64,000 nt of DNA from Trichoderma breve (taxonomy: Eukaryota; Ascomycota; Sordariomycetes; Hypocreales; Hypocreaceae). Under the pieces are notes generated by a model that did no database searches, was not told the origin of the DNA, and saw nothing but the letters and a program-made list of their open reading frames with translations. The DNA lies in assembly GCF_028502605.1 (NCBI RefSeq), contig NC_079232.1, positions 4,402,001-4,466,000 of the forward strand. The letters run 5' to 3'. Shown one piece after another: positions 33,181 to 44,062 of this stretch (its first letter is position 1; every line of letters starts with the position of its first letter). The position numbers and the translations under genes were made by a program.

Positions 33181-35558
33181 ATGAACTCCGATGAGACGAT
33201 TCAGCAGAGACGGCAGCGACTGTCTCGAGTTCCGCGCGCGGTATGGAGATATTACAGTGTTCGTAGGCGAGCTGTCGCTAATTGACTTTTCAGTGTGATG
33301 CGTGCAAAATCCGCAAAGTATAACAAGCACCAAGACCCAAACGCAACGCATCGCAACTGCTCAACATATATTAGATTCGTTGTGATCGGGCCAACCCATG
33401 CTCAAACTGCCAGGCATCGAGTATTAGCTGCCGAAATGGCCATTACTCTCTGGGGCCTAATGCACCCGAGAACCCGCCACGGGTTGCAGATCTGTAGGGC
33501 ACGCTTCCAGTGTAACGCCTGCGTTATACTGACCTTGGTTGTTAGAAGAAAGGAGGTAGACCACCTGCGAGCTCGCATATCCAACATTGAACTTCAGATA
33601 GCTAGCCAGCCCCGGGCCCCGGAAACCAACCCATCCGTTACTCTTGGCGCTCCAATTCCGCAAGCTGTCTCACAGCCATTGACTCCATCTTTAGATCATG
33701 TTTATGATGGCGCCTCTTCTTTTGCCAGCCAGTCTCATAAAGCGAGTGAAGCTGTTCAGTCGAGCTATGATGTACTTACTGCGGGTGATCAATGTACCCT
33801 AAAGGCATCTTTTACAAATTTGGCGAGTCTGTTGGAACAAGATAGCATGGCCTCATCTGCGGCGGATTGTCAATTCTCCGTAACCTCCCCTCAGAGACCT
33901 ATGCCTCAACTAAAACCTCTACCTCTAGCTTTAGTCGCCGCTGTTTGTCGTCAAGCAAAGGGTGGGACACCTCGCATTGCTAAATTTAGGAAATGAGAAG
34001 ACTCGCTGACGCATCATAGCGCGGAATTCCGTTTTCCTTTCATCATATCTTATCAGCGATCCTAACGACTTTGAAGATCTTTGTCGGAAGATTTATTTCC
34101 CCACAACTCCTATCTCCCTAGGCGACATAACAACGATGCATGGGATCCTAGCGTGTCTCCTTCGAGAACATATTGCCTTCCAGGAACCTCTTCCGAAAGA
34201 ATTTGACGTCACAGACCATTTACGGCAATGTGATAAAAACTTCAACGTGGCCATAGAGACCTATGATATTTTGGCCATTCCTGCGTTTGAAAACATCTTC
34301 GCCCTGTCTCTTGGGGTAAGCTGTTGGTTTCTGATATATTTTTATTGATTCTTCAAAGTCTGACATCTAATACTTGTGGCACTTAGATTATGAAAGCCCA
34401 AGGATTATCGAAACCGACATTGTGTTGCTCCCTTCTGTCTGCTGCAAGCAGTCAATGCAGAATTCTGGGGTACTGTAGGGAGGGCATATATAAGAATCTT
34501 TCAACTAAGACGGCATCACAAATGCGCCGAGTTTTCTGGAGCGTATACATTTTTGATAAAAACATATCTCTTATTCACGGCCGGCCCTCGTATCTTCAGG
34601 ATTTCGAAATCGATACACTCTATCCCAAGGCGTCGACAGATCCCAAAAGACGGCCGTGGGACGAGTCGTTCATCATGGCGATAAAATTTGCGACAATACA
34701 AGGCTTAATATACCGCCATTGTTATTCAAAGGATGCTGTCATGTATACGATTCCCGAGAGAGAGCTTCGTATTACAGAGCTTTCAGTAGACTTAAAAGAG
34801 TGGTACTCCAGATTTAAGCAGGTAAGAAACGGACGTCTATTGGTATGTAGAATTAACAACCGAACCGCAAGTCTAACTTGTTTGAAGATTGACTACAGCC
34901 GCGTCAATAACACTCAGATATTTAAACTATCAAGAATAAACTGGGACGTTATGTACTATTCGACCCTCACCTTACTTTTAAGACCTATACCTAGTTCAGA
35001 TGGCAGGGGCTACGTCAGTTCACAGTGTTTTGAGGCTGCTCGATCTAGCTTACAGAGCCACCTTTTGTGCTTTTCTGCATATCCGAACCAACAGAACCTC
35101 ACAATATCCAAAGCAGATTACGCAGATTGGTAACAGGAATCCACTATATAATATGAGAAGTATACTAACTAATGTATAGGATTCTTCATCTCTCGTCATT
35201 CACTCCATTTATCGTGGTCTTTCTGCATTCCATCGCCGCTAAAAGTGAAGAAGATGTACATCTCCTCAATCAGGTTGTTGAGACACTTCGAAGCATTAAT
35301 AGCGTCTCAAAAGCTACTGAACGGTTATACAAAATCTGTGCCGCATTAGCGCAAGTTGCTAACGCCATAGTCGAGTCAGGAGTCATTCGAGTTGAAGGTT
35401 ATGACAAGGTTCAAGATTCGTTGCACTTTATTAACAACCTTGACCATATCATTAGGTATAATGATCATATGGAGAACGGGTTATTACTCCAAGATCCTGA
35501 GGAGCTCGCTGGAGTTGTGCATGATTGGGTTGTCGGCGAGTCACCTTCATGGTGGTGA
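33181..35558 (+). CDS. Zn2Cys6 fungal transcription factor, eight exons
   Basis: Exons 33181–33240, 33294–33317, 33375–33493, 33546–33961, 34020–34315, 34387–34821, 34888–35129 and 35180–35558 give 656 aa. All introns are GT–AG with phases that fit; unspliced reading hits stops, so the model rests on this splicing. The zinc cluster is split by two introns: CDACKIRK (a 24-nt exon) joins IRCDRANPCSNCQASSISC, giving the exact Cx2Cx6Cx5Cx2Cx6C spacing. A short coiled-coil linker follows (RRKEVDHLRARISNIELQ). The fungal-specific regulator domain is seen from FEDLCRKIYFPTTP through RRVFWSVYIFDKNISLIHGRPS to FTPFIVVFLHSI. The fourth intron (33962–34019) is the least certain. The protein is a likely nuclear DNA-binding activator, and the divergent acyltransferase is its obvious candidate target. 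There is no sign of decay once spliced. Confidence 0.8.
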
Positions 35559-36526
35559 CCATGCGTAAATAGCCAGACCGGAGAGACGAGTCAACGTCGC
35601 ACGGTTGAGCTTATATCAAATTTCTTCTGTCTAATGACCCTGTTAAAAAGATAGTGAATGGCATGTTTCATCCAGTTGATGTGTTAGGTTCCCAAACATA
35701 TACTGACTCAGAGCTACGAAAGTACATCGAGCTAATCCCTTAAATCAAGACCTGAGCCAACGCTAGCACCGGCACCAGCGTTGCCGTGGTATGATCCCTT
35801 TGCTATTTACAAGGATGGTAGGGAACCAAAGGCTTAAGGGAACTATATGTAAATAATTAGTCTTAGCCGCCGCCGTGATGTTACTAACAAATCAACCAAC
35901 CCCCTACCTCACTGCGCCCTTTCGTCAACGCTATCAGAGGTTAAAGCCTTAAAAAAAACTTATTAATATTAAGAAAATAAAGTACTAAGTTAATACTATA
36001 ATTTTATTTAATAATTATATAATATCCCACTAATAATTTTCCATCAGGCCATTACTTTTAGGCGGGGCCTCTTATCGTTATCTCTGCAGCCGCCAACAGC
36101 TGGCAGCAGCTGACTCAGCCGACTGCTCGCCCGTTTCCGAGACCCACCCGGACCTTTGGTGGCTCCTCCGAACCATCTTTTTTGATCAGACCATGATTAA
36201 AAGTGTGAGGATGAGGCTGCCCTTGCATTAAACCTCAGGCCCTTTCCCACGCACCTCCGCCTCGGCCTGCAAAGCTCCGGACAGCATCTCAGGCGCCATT
36301 GAATGCTATGTCGTCTTTGCAGCTTCAATCCTCAGTCACCAGCTTTTCAGAGACGATTGGCCTCACAAACCGCAGACCCGCACCCAGCATTTGCCCTCGA
36401 CAAGCATCAACGTCAACCTCGTTTTTACCGTCTGGCTGCCGCCCGAGGCATGCCAATTTGGCCATCGCCGCTTCCTCCATCGCATACTAGCAGGCCGTCT
36501 GCGACCCGGGGCGCCTGCTAGGACAA
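35559..36526. other. Island edge: AT-rich spacer before the PPR gene
   Basis: After the regulator stop lies ~0.4 kb of unassigned sequence, then about 100 bases of very AT-rich sequence at 35949–36040 dominated by taa/att words. From ~36060 composition returns to GC-rich, and 36200–36526 should be the promoter and leader of the PPR gene. No gene is recognised. Confidence 0.45.
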
Positions 36527-39500
36527 ATGCTCGAAAGAACCGCGGCCGCGAGTCTGGAATCATGCAACATCCAGCGTATCATTCCCAAGCCGACCCGCTC
36601 GACGAAGCGCGCCCGCCAGCTTCACACAGGCTTCTGGCAGCATGGCGCATCTGCCATTGAGCTGTCCAGCATCTGGCCTGCCGTGGGCCGGATCCCCGAG
36701 ACGGAGCCTGTCGAGAATGCCACCCGCCCGCTGCAGGCAGGACTGGTCGCCTCGGCATTTTTGCTAGATTTTCTATATCCAAGCGCCACATACTCGCTCC
36801 TACGGCGATTGTATCCACGACTCCCACGGCCTCAGGAAGGGAGCCAATCTGGCAGCGCTGCGAGAAGAAGGCATTACACTTCTTCCACTGCTACCGCCGA
36901 ATATGGCTCGCAAAGCTCTGAGAATGTATTCCACCCCGGCAGCTCGACCCCACCATCGATGGAATGCCTTTCTTCGGTGGGGAGCCAAGCACTCCAGAGA
37001 GATAATGGAGCGCCTGTGGTGAGGGATTCACATAATTTCAACAATTACTCGAAAGCTGCCACTTCAGATCAAGTTTCCCACCGCTCAGCTCCCATGCGCG
37101 CAAAACAGACGCCACGATTGCAGTCGAATGCAGCGCTTCTACATGACATGCTTTCGCACCAAGGCGAGGAACGCTTTCACGATGTTTGGGATTTATACTG
37201 CAGGTTGGAAGAACAGCACCAGGCTGAATTCCGCCGATACATGGTTATATACCTCTCTAAATCTCGCGGCATAGTTGAGATTGGAAGAGCTATTTCGCTA
37301 TTCCGCCAGATTCCCGTTTCCAGCTGGGATGACGATCTTCTTGCTGCGGGTGTTTTGGCGTTTATGCGATCTGGTGATCTAGAGTATGCCATCAATAGAT
37401 TGAAGGTTGGAATGGACCTCAAGGGCCTAGTCGGCGGTCTTGAGTACGTCTTGGCTGATATTATTGCCAATGAAAAATGGGCCATGCTCATAGGGGTATG
37501 GTTGGAATTCTACGCATCTCGCCTGAAGTTCGAGCCAGCTGGTCGACCAGATGCCATTCGCTTGCAGCGGCTCGAAAACCTGCCCGGCTTGGACAAGCTA
37601 TTCTTCTCTTTTGAACAATATCTCTCCGCAGAGGGTATAAAAGCGATGCGGCCAATCAACATCTACGAGACGACGAAGCTAGGTCTGAAAGCTTTAAGGC
37701 GGAAGATGGCAGAGCTGGCACTGGCCCATCCTTGTCAACCGAGGCAAGCCGCTGCCATTTTGGAACTCTTCAGCGACCACCAAATGTATGAGGACTATTT
37801 CCTTCGCGTGCTAGAATCCTGGCGCGGCAAGCCTGAGCTTACTTCCAACGTCACTTGGCTATCAGAGCTATACAAGACATATCGCAAACTCCCTGGTGCG
37901 CATCCACCAATCTCTTTACTTCAGCACATGTTTGAGCTACATTATCCAACCAGCGCTGCAACACTCGAAGAGATCTACAAGGACTGGCATCGCGCTTGGG
38001 GAGATTTGGATCAGTGGGGATATGAAAAGTTTCTCAAATTTTACGCTGGCGTGGGCGATGTCCGGGCCGTTCAACAGCTATGGGGGCGATATGTGGCCAA
38101 GTATCCGCGTGTGTTGAGAAAACCCAGAGCTTTTAGAAGCACAATGAATGCCTATGCGCAGACTGGCGACGTCGCCAGGGCCGAAAAGGAGCTTCGAATC
38201 ATGACCGATCACCATGGAGTCAAGCCGGATCTTGATATTTGGAACACTCTGTTGAAGTGTTATATGAGAGCGCAGGATTACAATAGAGCGGTGGCCTGCT
38301 TCAATGAGATTTGCAGCATGTATCGCCCTGACTCCTTTACATACGCCCACATCATGGCCATGTCTGCCAAGAAGGGCGACCTGGAGACTACGCTTGCTTT
38401 TTTCAGCCGGTCTCAAAAGGACCGTGTCCCTGTATCGAAAGAGATGGCCATGTCTTTGATCATGGTGTACTGCCGCAATGATCGACTGATGGAGGCAGAA
38501 AGAATATGCATGGAGTTAGCGGAACGAAATGCAACGAGCACAGCCATTTGGAACCAGCTCATCCATTTCAACGGCATGCAAGGAAGACTCAACAAATGCT
38601 ATGAGCTGCTCCAGGCTATGAAGTCGTTTGACCTTACATGGGACCATCAGACGCACGAATTTCTCTTGCAGGCACTTGTTAGAGTAGATCAGGTCCAGCC
38701 TGCCTACCGCCTCTTGCGGGCTGCCTACAAGGAGAAGCTCTTTCCAGTTGGGCCGGAACATTTCGCCGTTGTCATGGCCGGCGCTGTTCGTACCGGCGAC
38801 CTTGGGCTTGTCGAGATTCTTGCCACGCATTTGCTCAAAGCAGGTCAGGCGATGAACTTTAATGCCAAAGTAGCACTGGCCGAAGCTTCGTTTAGAAAAA
38901 CACCATCTTCAGATCGAACCCGCCAGCTTGGCAAGGAATTCGTCGACCACCTGCGCTCTATGCTCATCCATGAGACTAGAGGACGAGATGCTAACGCTGT
39001 TTCGACGCTTCCGAGCGACATTCGGCACCTGAAGAAGCAGACCAAGAGCATTGGCCGCGCTATCAAGCTTCTGGTTGAGCTGCGAGACTTTACGACGGCT
39101 GAAGAAGTCATGAACTTGTATAGCAGCATGTTCCCTAAGCATAGGGGAGGCGAGCCGTTCCCCCCTGAGGTGGTTTCTGCACTTATGCTGGGATACTTGA
39201 AGGACAGGAAATTCAGCCAGATACACAGGATGTGGGACGAAACCTGGAAGAGGGTCCTTGTTCGGGCTCAGCGCCGCCAAGCTACGGGTGTTTACCCCGT
39301 CCACGAATACGACGTCTCCAGACCGATGACGATCGTAGCAAAGACATTTAGAGAAGAGAATAACGGAAAGGGCCTGCTTGAATGCGTCCAGCAAGTCACT
39401 TCGTCCGGGTTCAAGCTCACGAGGAACAACTGGAATCTTTTGATTCGATATCTAGCTGAGATGGGTCAATGGGAGCCTGCTATGCGCTGGTGTGAAACCA

Positions 39501-40012
39501 TGCTCATGCCGCGTTGGCGTGGCTGGAACCCAAGCAAGAGAAATCTTCAGGAGCGTCGTCATCTCAAGAATACTCGCGTGCTCCAGGCTTCCAATGCTGC
39601 TGTCCTTAGCTTGCAGCACCAGTGGCTGAAACTTCGCAAGTTGGCTGCCTGGTCTGCTGACGTCTCTGCTAAGTTGAGGGAGATTGAGAGGCTGTATCCC
39701 CGTTTGCATTATGCTTTTACCAATACGGATTTCGAACATCTTTCTGGTGGATGGGATCTGAACCGGAAAGCGAGCTTGAAGAAGAGGGCTACGGAGATTC
39801 TTAGGCCGTTTTCGCATGCTGAGCTCAAGGGGATGAAGAAGACGCTGGAAAGACAACTTCGGTCACAGCGTAGTAGGCAGCAGAGAAGGCGGATGACAAG
39901 CCCCTTGCGAGCTGTCTCTGGCGTGTCAAGGGGTCGAGTTCGCGGTATGCGGAGATCCAACGCCAAGGCAGAGAAGACGGTCCCCAAAGACAGTGAAGAA
40001 CGAGGCGAATGA
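36527..40012 (+). CDS. Large pentatricopeptide repeat protein, mitochondrial (CYA-5-like)
   Basis: Single exon of 1161 aa. The N-terminus (MLERTAAASLESC..., basic with Arg/Lys, few acids) fits a mitochondrial targeting sequence and the start typical of this fungal family. PPR helices are clearest at about residues 535–720: GDVARAEKELRIM, VKPDLDIWNTLLKCYMRAQ, YRPDSFTYAHIMAMSAKKGD, then NDRLMEAERICMELAE and STAIWNQLIHFNGMQGR. The C-terminal part is strongly basic (RQLRSQRSRQQRRR). PPR proteins bind organellar RNA. The Neurospora CYA-5 protein of similar layout supports translation of the cox1 messenger, so that role is plausible but not shown. The gene starts just outside the AT-rich island, and its GC-richer codon use fits the housekeeping genes. 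Confidence 0.82.
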   Translation: MLERTAAASLESCNIQRIIPKPTRSTKRARQLHTGFWQHGASAIELSSIWPAVGRIPETEPVENATRPLQAGLVASAFLLDFLYPSATYSLLRRLYPRLPRPQEGSQSGSAARRRHYTSSTATAEYGSQSSENVFHPGSSTPPSMECLSSVGSQALQRDNGAPVVRDSHNFNNYSKAATSDQVSHRSAPMRAKQTPRLQSNAALLHDMLSHQGEERFHDVWDLYCRLEEQHQAEFRRYMVIYLSKSRGIVEIGRAISLFRQIPVSSWDDDLLAAGVLAFMRSGDLEYAINRLKVGMDLKGLVGGLEYVLADIIANEKWAMLIGVWLEFYASRLKFEPAGRPDAIRLQRLENLPGLDKLFFSFEQYLSAEGIKAMRPINIYETTKLGLKALRRKMAELALAHPCQPRQAAAILELFSDHQMYEDYFLRVLESWRGKPELTSNVTWLSELYKTYRKLPGAHPPISLLQHMFELHYPTSAATLEEIYKDWHRAWGDLDQWGYEKFLKFYAGVGDVRAVQQLWGRYVAKYPRVLRKPRAFRSTMNAYAQTGDVARAEKELRIMTDHHGVKPDLDIWNTLLKCYMRAQDYNRAVACFNEICSMYRPDSFTYAHIMAMSAKKGDLETTLAFFSRSQKDRVPVSKEMAMSLIMVYCRNDRLMEAERICMELAERNATSTAIWNQLIHFNGMQGRLNKCYELLQAMKSFDLTWDHQTHEFLLQALVRVDQVQPAYRLLRAAYKEKLFPVGPEHFAVVMAGAVRTGDLGLVEILATHLLKAGQAMNFNAKVALAEASFRKTPSSDRTRQLGKEFVDHLRSMLIHETRGRDANAVSTLPSDIRHLKKQTKSIGRAIKLLVELRDFTTAEEVMNLYSSMFPKHRGGEPFPPEVVSALMLGYLKDRKFSQIHRMWDETWKRVLVRAQRRQATGVYPVHEYDVSRPMTIVAKTFREENNGKGLLECVQQVTSSGFKLTRNNWNLLIRYLAEMGQWEPAMRWCETMLMPRWRGWNPSKRNLQERRHLKNTRVLQASNAAVLSLQHQWLKLRKLAAWSADVSAKLREIERLYPRLHYAFTNTDFEHLSGGWDLNRKASLKKRATEILRPFSHAELKGMKKTLERQLRSQRSRQQRRRMTSPLRAVSGVSRGRVRGMRRSNAKAEKTVPKDSEERGE

Positions 40013-41228
40013 AAGGAAACGAGTTGGTCTTTGAGAGGCAAATGTCTCTGTAGTGTAACAAAGGGCGTAAAGACACATGGCACATGACATGTTTAGTTTT
40101 GAAGTATTAGTATAGACCTTTTGTTTTGGGTAATCTCTAGATGAGGGAGGTGTAGGATTCGCCATGTACAGTAGGAAATATCACAAGCATGAAATGATGA
40201 GCATATATAGAAAAAAAATGAAAGGCTTCTCTGGCCATTTACATATCAAAGTACGATGTCTACTGTCTATGGGTGGTGCTCAAGTAAAATGAAATATCTT
40301 TGATAAATTCAAACCAAACTTTCGTCTCCTAGTGAGCCACATATGAGCAATTTGGACTGAGATTTTCACAACTGGGTAATCTAGGCAGCCACAAGGCTTA
40401 GACGAATGGTATCACGTACTGTTCGGTCTAGTAGAGTCTCGTGATGCCGGCCGTTTTGTTTGCTTTGATAAAGGACTGAATCGAACAAAGAACCGACAAC
40501 AGCATCAAAGCCACATCCACGTCACGACCTCTTTCACGACCACGGCGGCTAATAGCCACGATCCTTTCTCCCTAATCTCTTTGTTCAGAGCTAGTCTTTT
40601 GTGTCTATCAATCCGCCTTGTGCGACTCTTCCCTCCAGACGTCAATCACATCTCTTTGATCAAAAACTGAATCCGTGTGGCCATCCATCCGCCTCGTGCG
40701 ACAATTCCCACTGACAAGCGTATATCTGTGATGGGAACCGGTACATGTACGACCTTTGGATTGCCTTGTGTGATGATCTCCATTGGTGATGGAACACCTC
40801 GTTCACTGCATCCTCCTGCCTGCGATTGCTAACCGCAGCGTTTCACAACAAACTTCCGGAGGCAATGTTTGTGAGAGCCTAGTCGAACTGCAGAATCGTC
40901 CATGGCCAATGGTGGTGGTAGGCAAATGAGCGGGCTATGGTACACAAAGTGGCTGTCCTCGGGTATGCACATGTAGTTATGACCTCAGTATACACGACTT
41001 TTTTGCGCTGGATTGCTGATAGAAAAGTGCATGTTGATGATGATGATGAGTGTAGGCAGTCTTATTCTCGTAGTATATATGGGCTCTGTAATCGTGCTCT
41101 TTTTTCTTCTTCTCGTTTCCTGAAAAGAAACCCCAATATCCAACGCATACGCAGAAGATTTCAACTATTACCTTTGCCCAAGCATTTTTCAACGGAACCC
41201 TTCGTTCAGAAAGCGTATTCAAATCGCC
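40013..41228. other. Spacer between PPR gene and kinase-domain gene
   Basis: 1.2 kb. An imperfect direct repeat (atccgcctTGTGCGAC-type words at about 40610–40632 and 40687–40709) and a perfect GTACATGTAC at 40741 are the only structure seen. A (GAT)n run lies at 41035–41049. An open frame at 40937–41389 overlaps the next gene in another frame and is not taken as real. Confidence 0.45.
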
Positions 41229-43366
41229 ATGGAAAGCAGCGAGATATCTTACTCGGGTTCTCAAAGCTCGGGATCCAAAACCTCGGAGTCGTCGAATACC
41301 ACTGGCACCGTCCCGACGAGCGACTCGAGTGTGGCTACAGAGTCGCAAGGGCCAGCGGATCGTTCATCAGATACGGAACTGTGGTCTAGCTCTCCACATG
41401 AGCCTTCAAATGATTACAATAATATTATCACCTTCCATGATTTGTTTAAGGTGAAGGACTGGCTGGGCAATGCATTTGCAAGTGACGGGAGCACTCCGGC
41501 ACGGCGCCTCCTCCTCCCCACGGACGAAGAAGCAAGCGGTGGTGCTTCCAGTTACGAGTCAGGCCAAGAGTCTTGCGATGGTGGCGCCAATACTCAAGAT
41601 GCCCCAGGAACGACATCCTATCGAAGCCTCCAAAGGCTTGCTCTCGAGTCGAGTGAGCATGTCATCAACTTGGTCGCAACAGACATAGGCATAGGGAAAA
41701 CGGACTTTGCTCAAACCAAGGGAGAACTGTTGGTCCTTGATCAGACAGAGTTAAACACTGGCTTTCACGTGGTGGCAACGCTCTGCCTGGGCGAAGAGGA
41801 CTCTGCTCACCAAGGGTCGGACCCTACTGTCCAAATGGCCATCTATTTCGATCCGAACAGCGACTCTGTCATGTTGCTCAATAAAACCAGTCATGACGGG
41901 GAGCAATTCATCACCATCAAAAGACAGCTTGCTTCTCCTGAGGAGGCACCAACCAGGATCGAGTCCTGTGAAGGAGCCATGCTTGGTCCGGCCTCATACA
42001 GCATCTCCTGGTCGGGCAAGCCTATTCTCGACATGACTATTATCCCGCGCAGGTACATCTCACTGGACCCCCAGAATCGCAAACCGAAGACGAATAGCCG
42101 CAAGAGAGCTCTCGAGGAGGATGACGAGGAGGACGACGACGAAGAGTTGGCCTCACAGTCCACCTCCCCGCCAGCCAAGAAGCCCAAGACAAAGGAGACA
42201 AGCGACGAGTCAAATGCCGGCACCGAGTCGAATACCAGCGCCGCGATCCAGGTGAACCAACCCACCGACGATGCCGTTGCTGCAAGCAGTTTCAGTTCCA
42301 CAGCCAGCGGCGATTTGGAGTTCAAGTTTGACCTCATCGCCGACTTGTGCCATCCACTGGAAGAGCTCAAGCTGCATGGTTCCATCCGGGTGGCCACTCG
42401 GGCCGAGAATGATGATTACACCCTCGTCCGCGAAGGAGATGTAGCAGTTCAGCCGAACTGGCTCGCCTTCCCGGCTCGACACTCGGGGTTCCCGAGGAAG
42501 GCGGTCGTAGTCAAAACGTTGCGTAGTCACTCGGGAACTGATCTCAATACTGTCAGTACAGACTGGCTGAATGAAGTAAAGAATCACTCTCAAGTGAGCA
42601 AGCACGTAGGTCGGGACCATCTCCTTATACATGCTGCGTACTAATGCTGTTCTAGCGGTCGATTGCCAGTTTTTATGGCTCCGACGCAAGGTTTCTGGCG
42701 CTCTATCAAGAGCATATTGACGCCCCGAGTCTATCCTCTTACATCGAGAGCAATGAAAATCCGCATTGCATTCTGAACAGTAGAGACGCGAGACGGGTGC
42801 TGCTTGACATGACTGATGCCATCAACTTTATTCACCGCAAAGGCATCACCCACAATGATATCAGGCCCTTCAATATCGCCTATACCAGAGAGATACGCCC
42901 GGTTCTCCTCGATTTTGGCTTGGCAACGGCCGGGTCTGTCCATAGCAATGGAACGCGGTGGTATATACCGCCCGAGTACGCGACTCGCGGTACACGCGGC
43001 CCCCCTGGTGATATCTTTGCGCTTGGTGTTGTTTTGCTGTTTCTCTTGCGCAAAATCCCGCTGCCAGAGAAACAGTCGCCGCCCTTGGTATGGCCAATTC
43101 GCCATTCCAGCGGCTCCGGCCCTGCAGTCGCTAAAGCCCAGGATGCAATGAATCGATGGAGTAAAATTATCACTGAAGCTGCAGCAAAGGTCAAGGAGAT
43201 GGTTGATGATGAACTTCATCCGGAGGTGTTGAAGGTAATTTCTCGAATGGTGGCGGTGACAGCCAAGGAAAGGGCGACAGGAGATCAGATCGTGGAGACG
43301 CTTCGAGAGTATGACGACTACGGTCGCAACTACACATTTGCGTACATGAAGGCGGAGATCTACTAA
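41229..43366 (+). CDS. Fungal protein-kinase-domain protein
   Basis: Two exons (41229–42593 and 42656–43366; intron 62 nt, GTGAGC donor, TACTAAT-type branch) give 691 aa. The first ~370 residues are not recognised: a Ser-rich head, a FHDLFKVKDWLGNAF segment, a beta-rich middle, and a Glu/Asp run beside a KKPKTKE-type basic stretch that could direct it to the nucleus. The kinase domain is C-terminal: AVVVKTLR (Lys429), helix C glutamate near Glu449, HNDIRPFN (Asp523, Asn528), DFGLA (Asp541), then PPEY and GDIFALGVVLLFLL. HND replaces HRD, as in many fungal-lineage kinases, but the catalytic Lys, Asp and Asn are present, so activity is likely. It lies 0.7 kb upstream of the triple-cyclin gene on the same strand, and a damaged copy of part of it lies in that gap. 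Confidence 0.78.
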
Positions 43367-44062
43367 TGGAAGGTTACGGTACCTGATGTATGGGCGGTTG
43401 TTCTTTTCTTGCTTTTGTCTTTGTCTTCTTCTTTCATTTAGCTTCCTTTTTTTTCCTCCAGCCCTTTCCTTTGTACGGCAATACTTTATACAGGTACCTA
43501 AGGTGGCTTGAAATAAAACTCCATTTGAAAAGAACCTGGAAATGATAATATAACACTTGAAGCCATACAGCTGCACTACTTTGCGTAGCAGAGAGAGAAT
43601 CCAACCAGTTCTTTGAACAGCCTGGGCGCTTATAACAGGTCAGGTGCTTATCACCAAGCCTCATCATCGACTTGTGCCATCCACTGGAAGAGCCCGAGCT
43701 GCATGATCCCGTTAAGGCGACCAACGTCATCGAGGAGGGACCAAGATATGATTCACTTACAAGTCGATGCTACAGGAGGTATTGATAGGTACTACTTACC
43801 TTCTGTATCACCTTAGTATGACCAACTCTCCGTTCGTAACACCTGGCGCCTGTGGCTTGATTTTATTGGATTAAGGCTCCAGCACTGCATCACAAAGGCC
43901 AAACATGCACGAGCTCCATGCATGTATGTGATCCATCTATGTGTTTCGTGTGTGTATATATCTCCTGATTGTCTCCCAAACGGCTCCCATATGTCTTTAC
44001 TCCTACTCACCTCAGTCAGTATTCTACCCGCCAGCTTCACCACTTCCCTGTCTCATTTCAAA
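43367..44062. other. Spacer holding the kinase-gene relic
   Basis: 0.7 kb between the kinase gene and the triple-cyclin gene. It contains the duplicated fragment listed next and, at its right end, the likely leader of the downstream gene. Nothing else is seen. Confidence 0.5.
43660..43712 (+). pseudogene. Relic of a duplicated kinase-domain gene
   Basis: About 50 bases repeat 42328–42380 of the upstream kinase gene with few differences; 25 are identical in a row, starting gacttgtgccatcc. It translates to LIIDLCHPLEEPELHD against LIADLCHPLEELKLHG in the intact gene. Similarity fades on both sides and no kinase motif follows, so it is a fragment of a lost paralogue or a local duplication. Confidence 0.6.

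Noticed and set aside
33295..33996. The regulator gene read as a pseudogene because of stops in every unspliced frame
   Set aside because: All stops fall in short GT–AG introns, and splicing restores the exact Zn2Cys6 spacing and the regulator domain.
40937..41389. 150-codon frame overlapping the start of the kinase-domain gene
   Set aside because: Different frame from the spliced 691-aa protein, no domain, weak start.
43991..44062. Upstream ATG adding MSLLLLTSVSILPASF to the triple-cyclin protein, which would look like a signal peptide
   Set aside because: The ATG at 44063 has the better context, and a secreted protein does not fit nuclear-type cyclin folds and basic tails. Not excluded without 5' end data.
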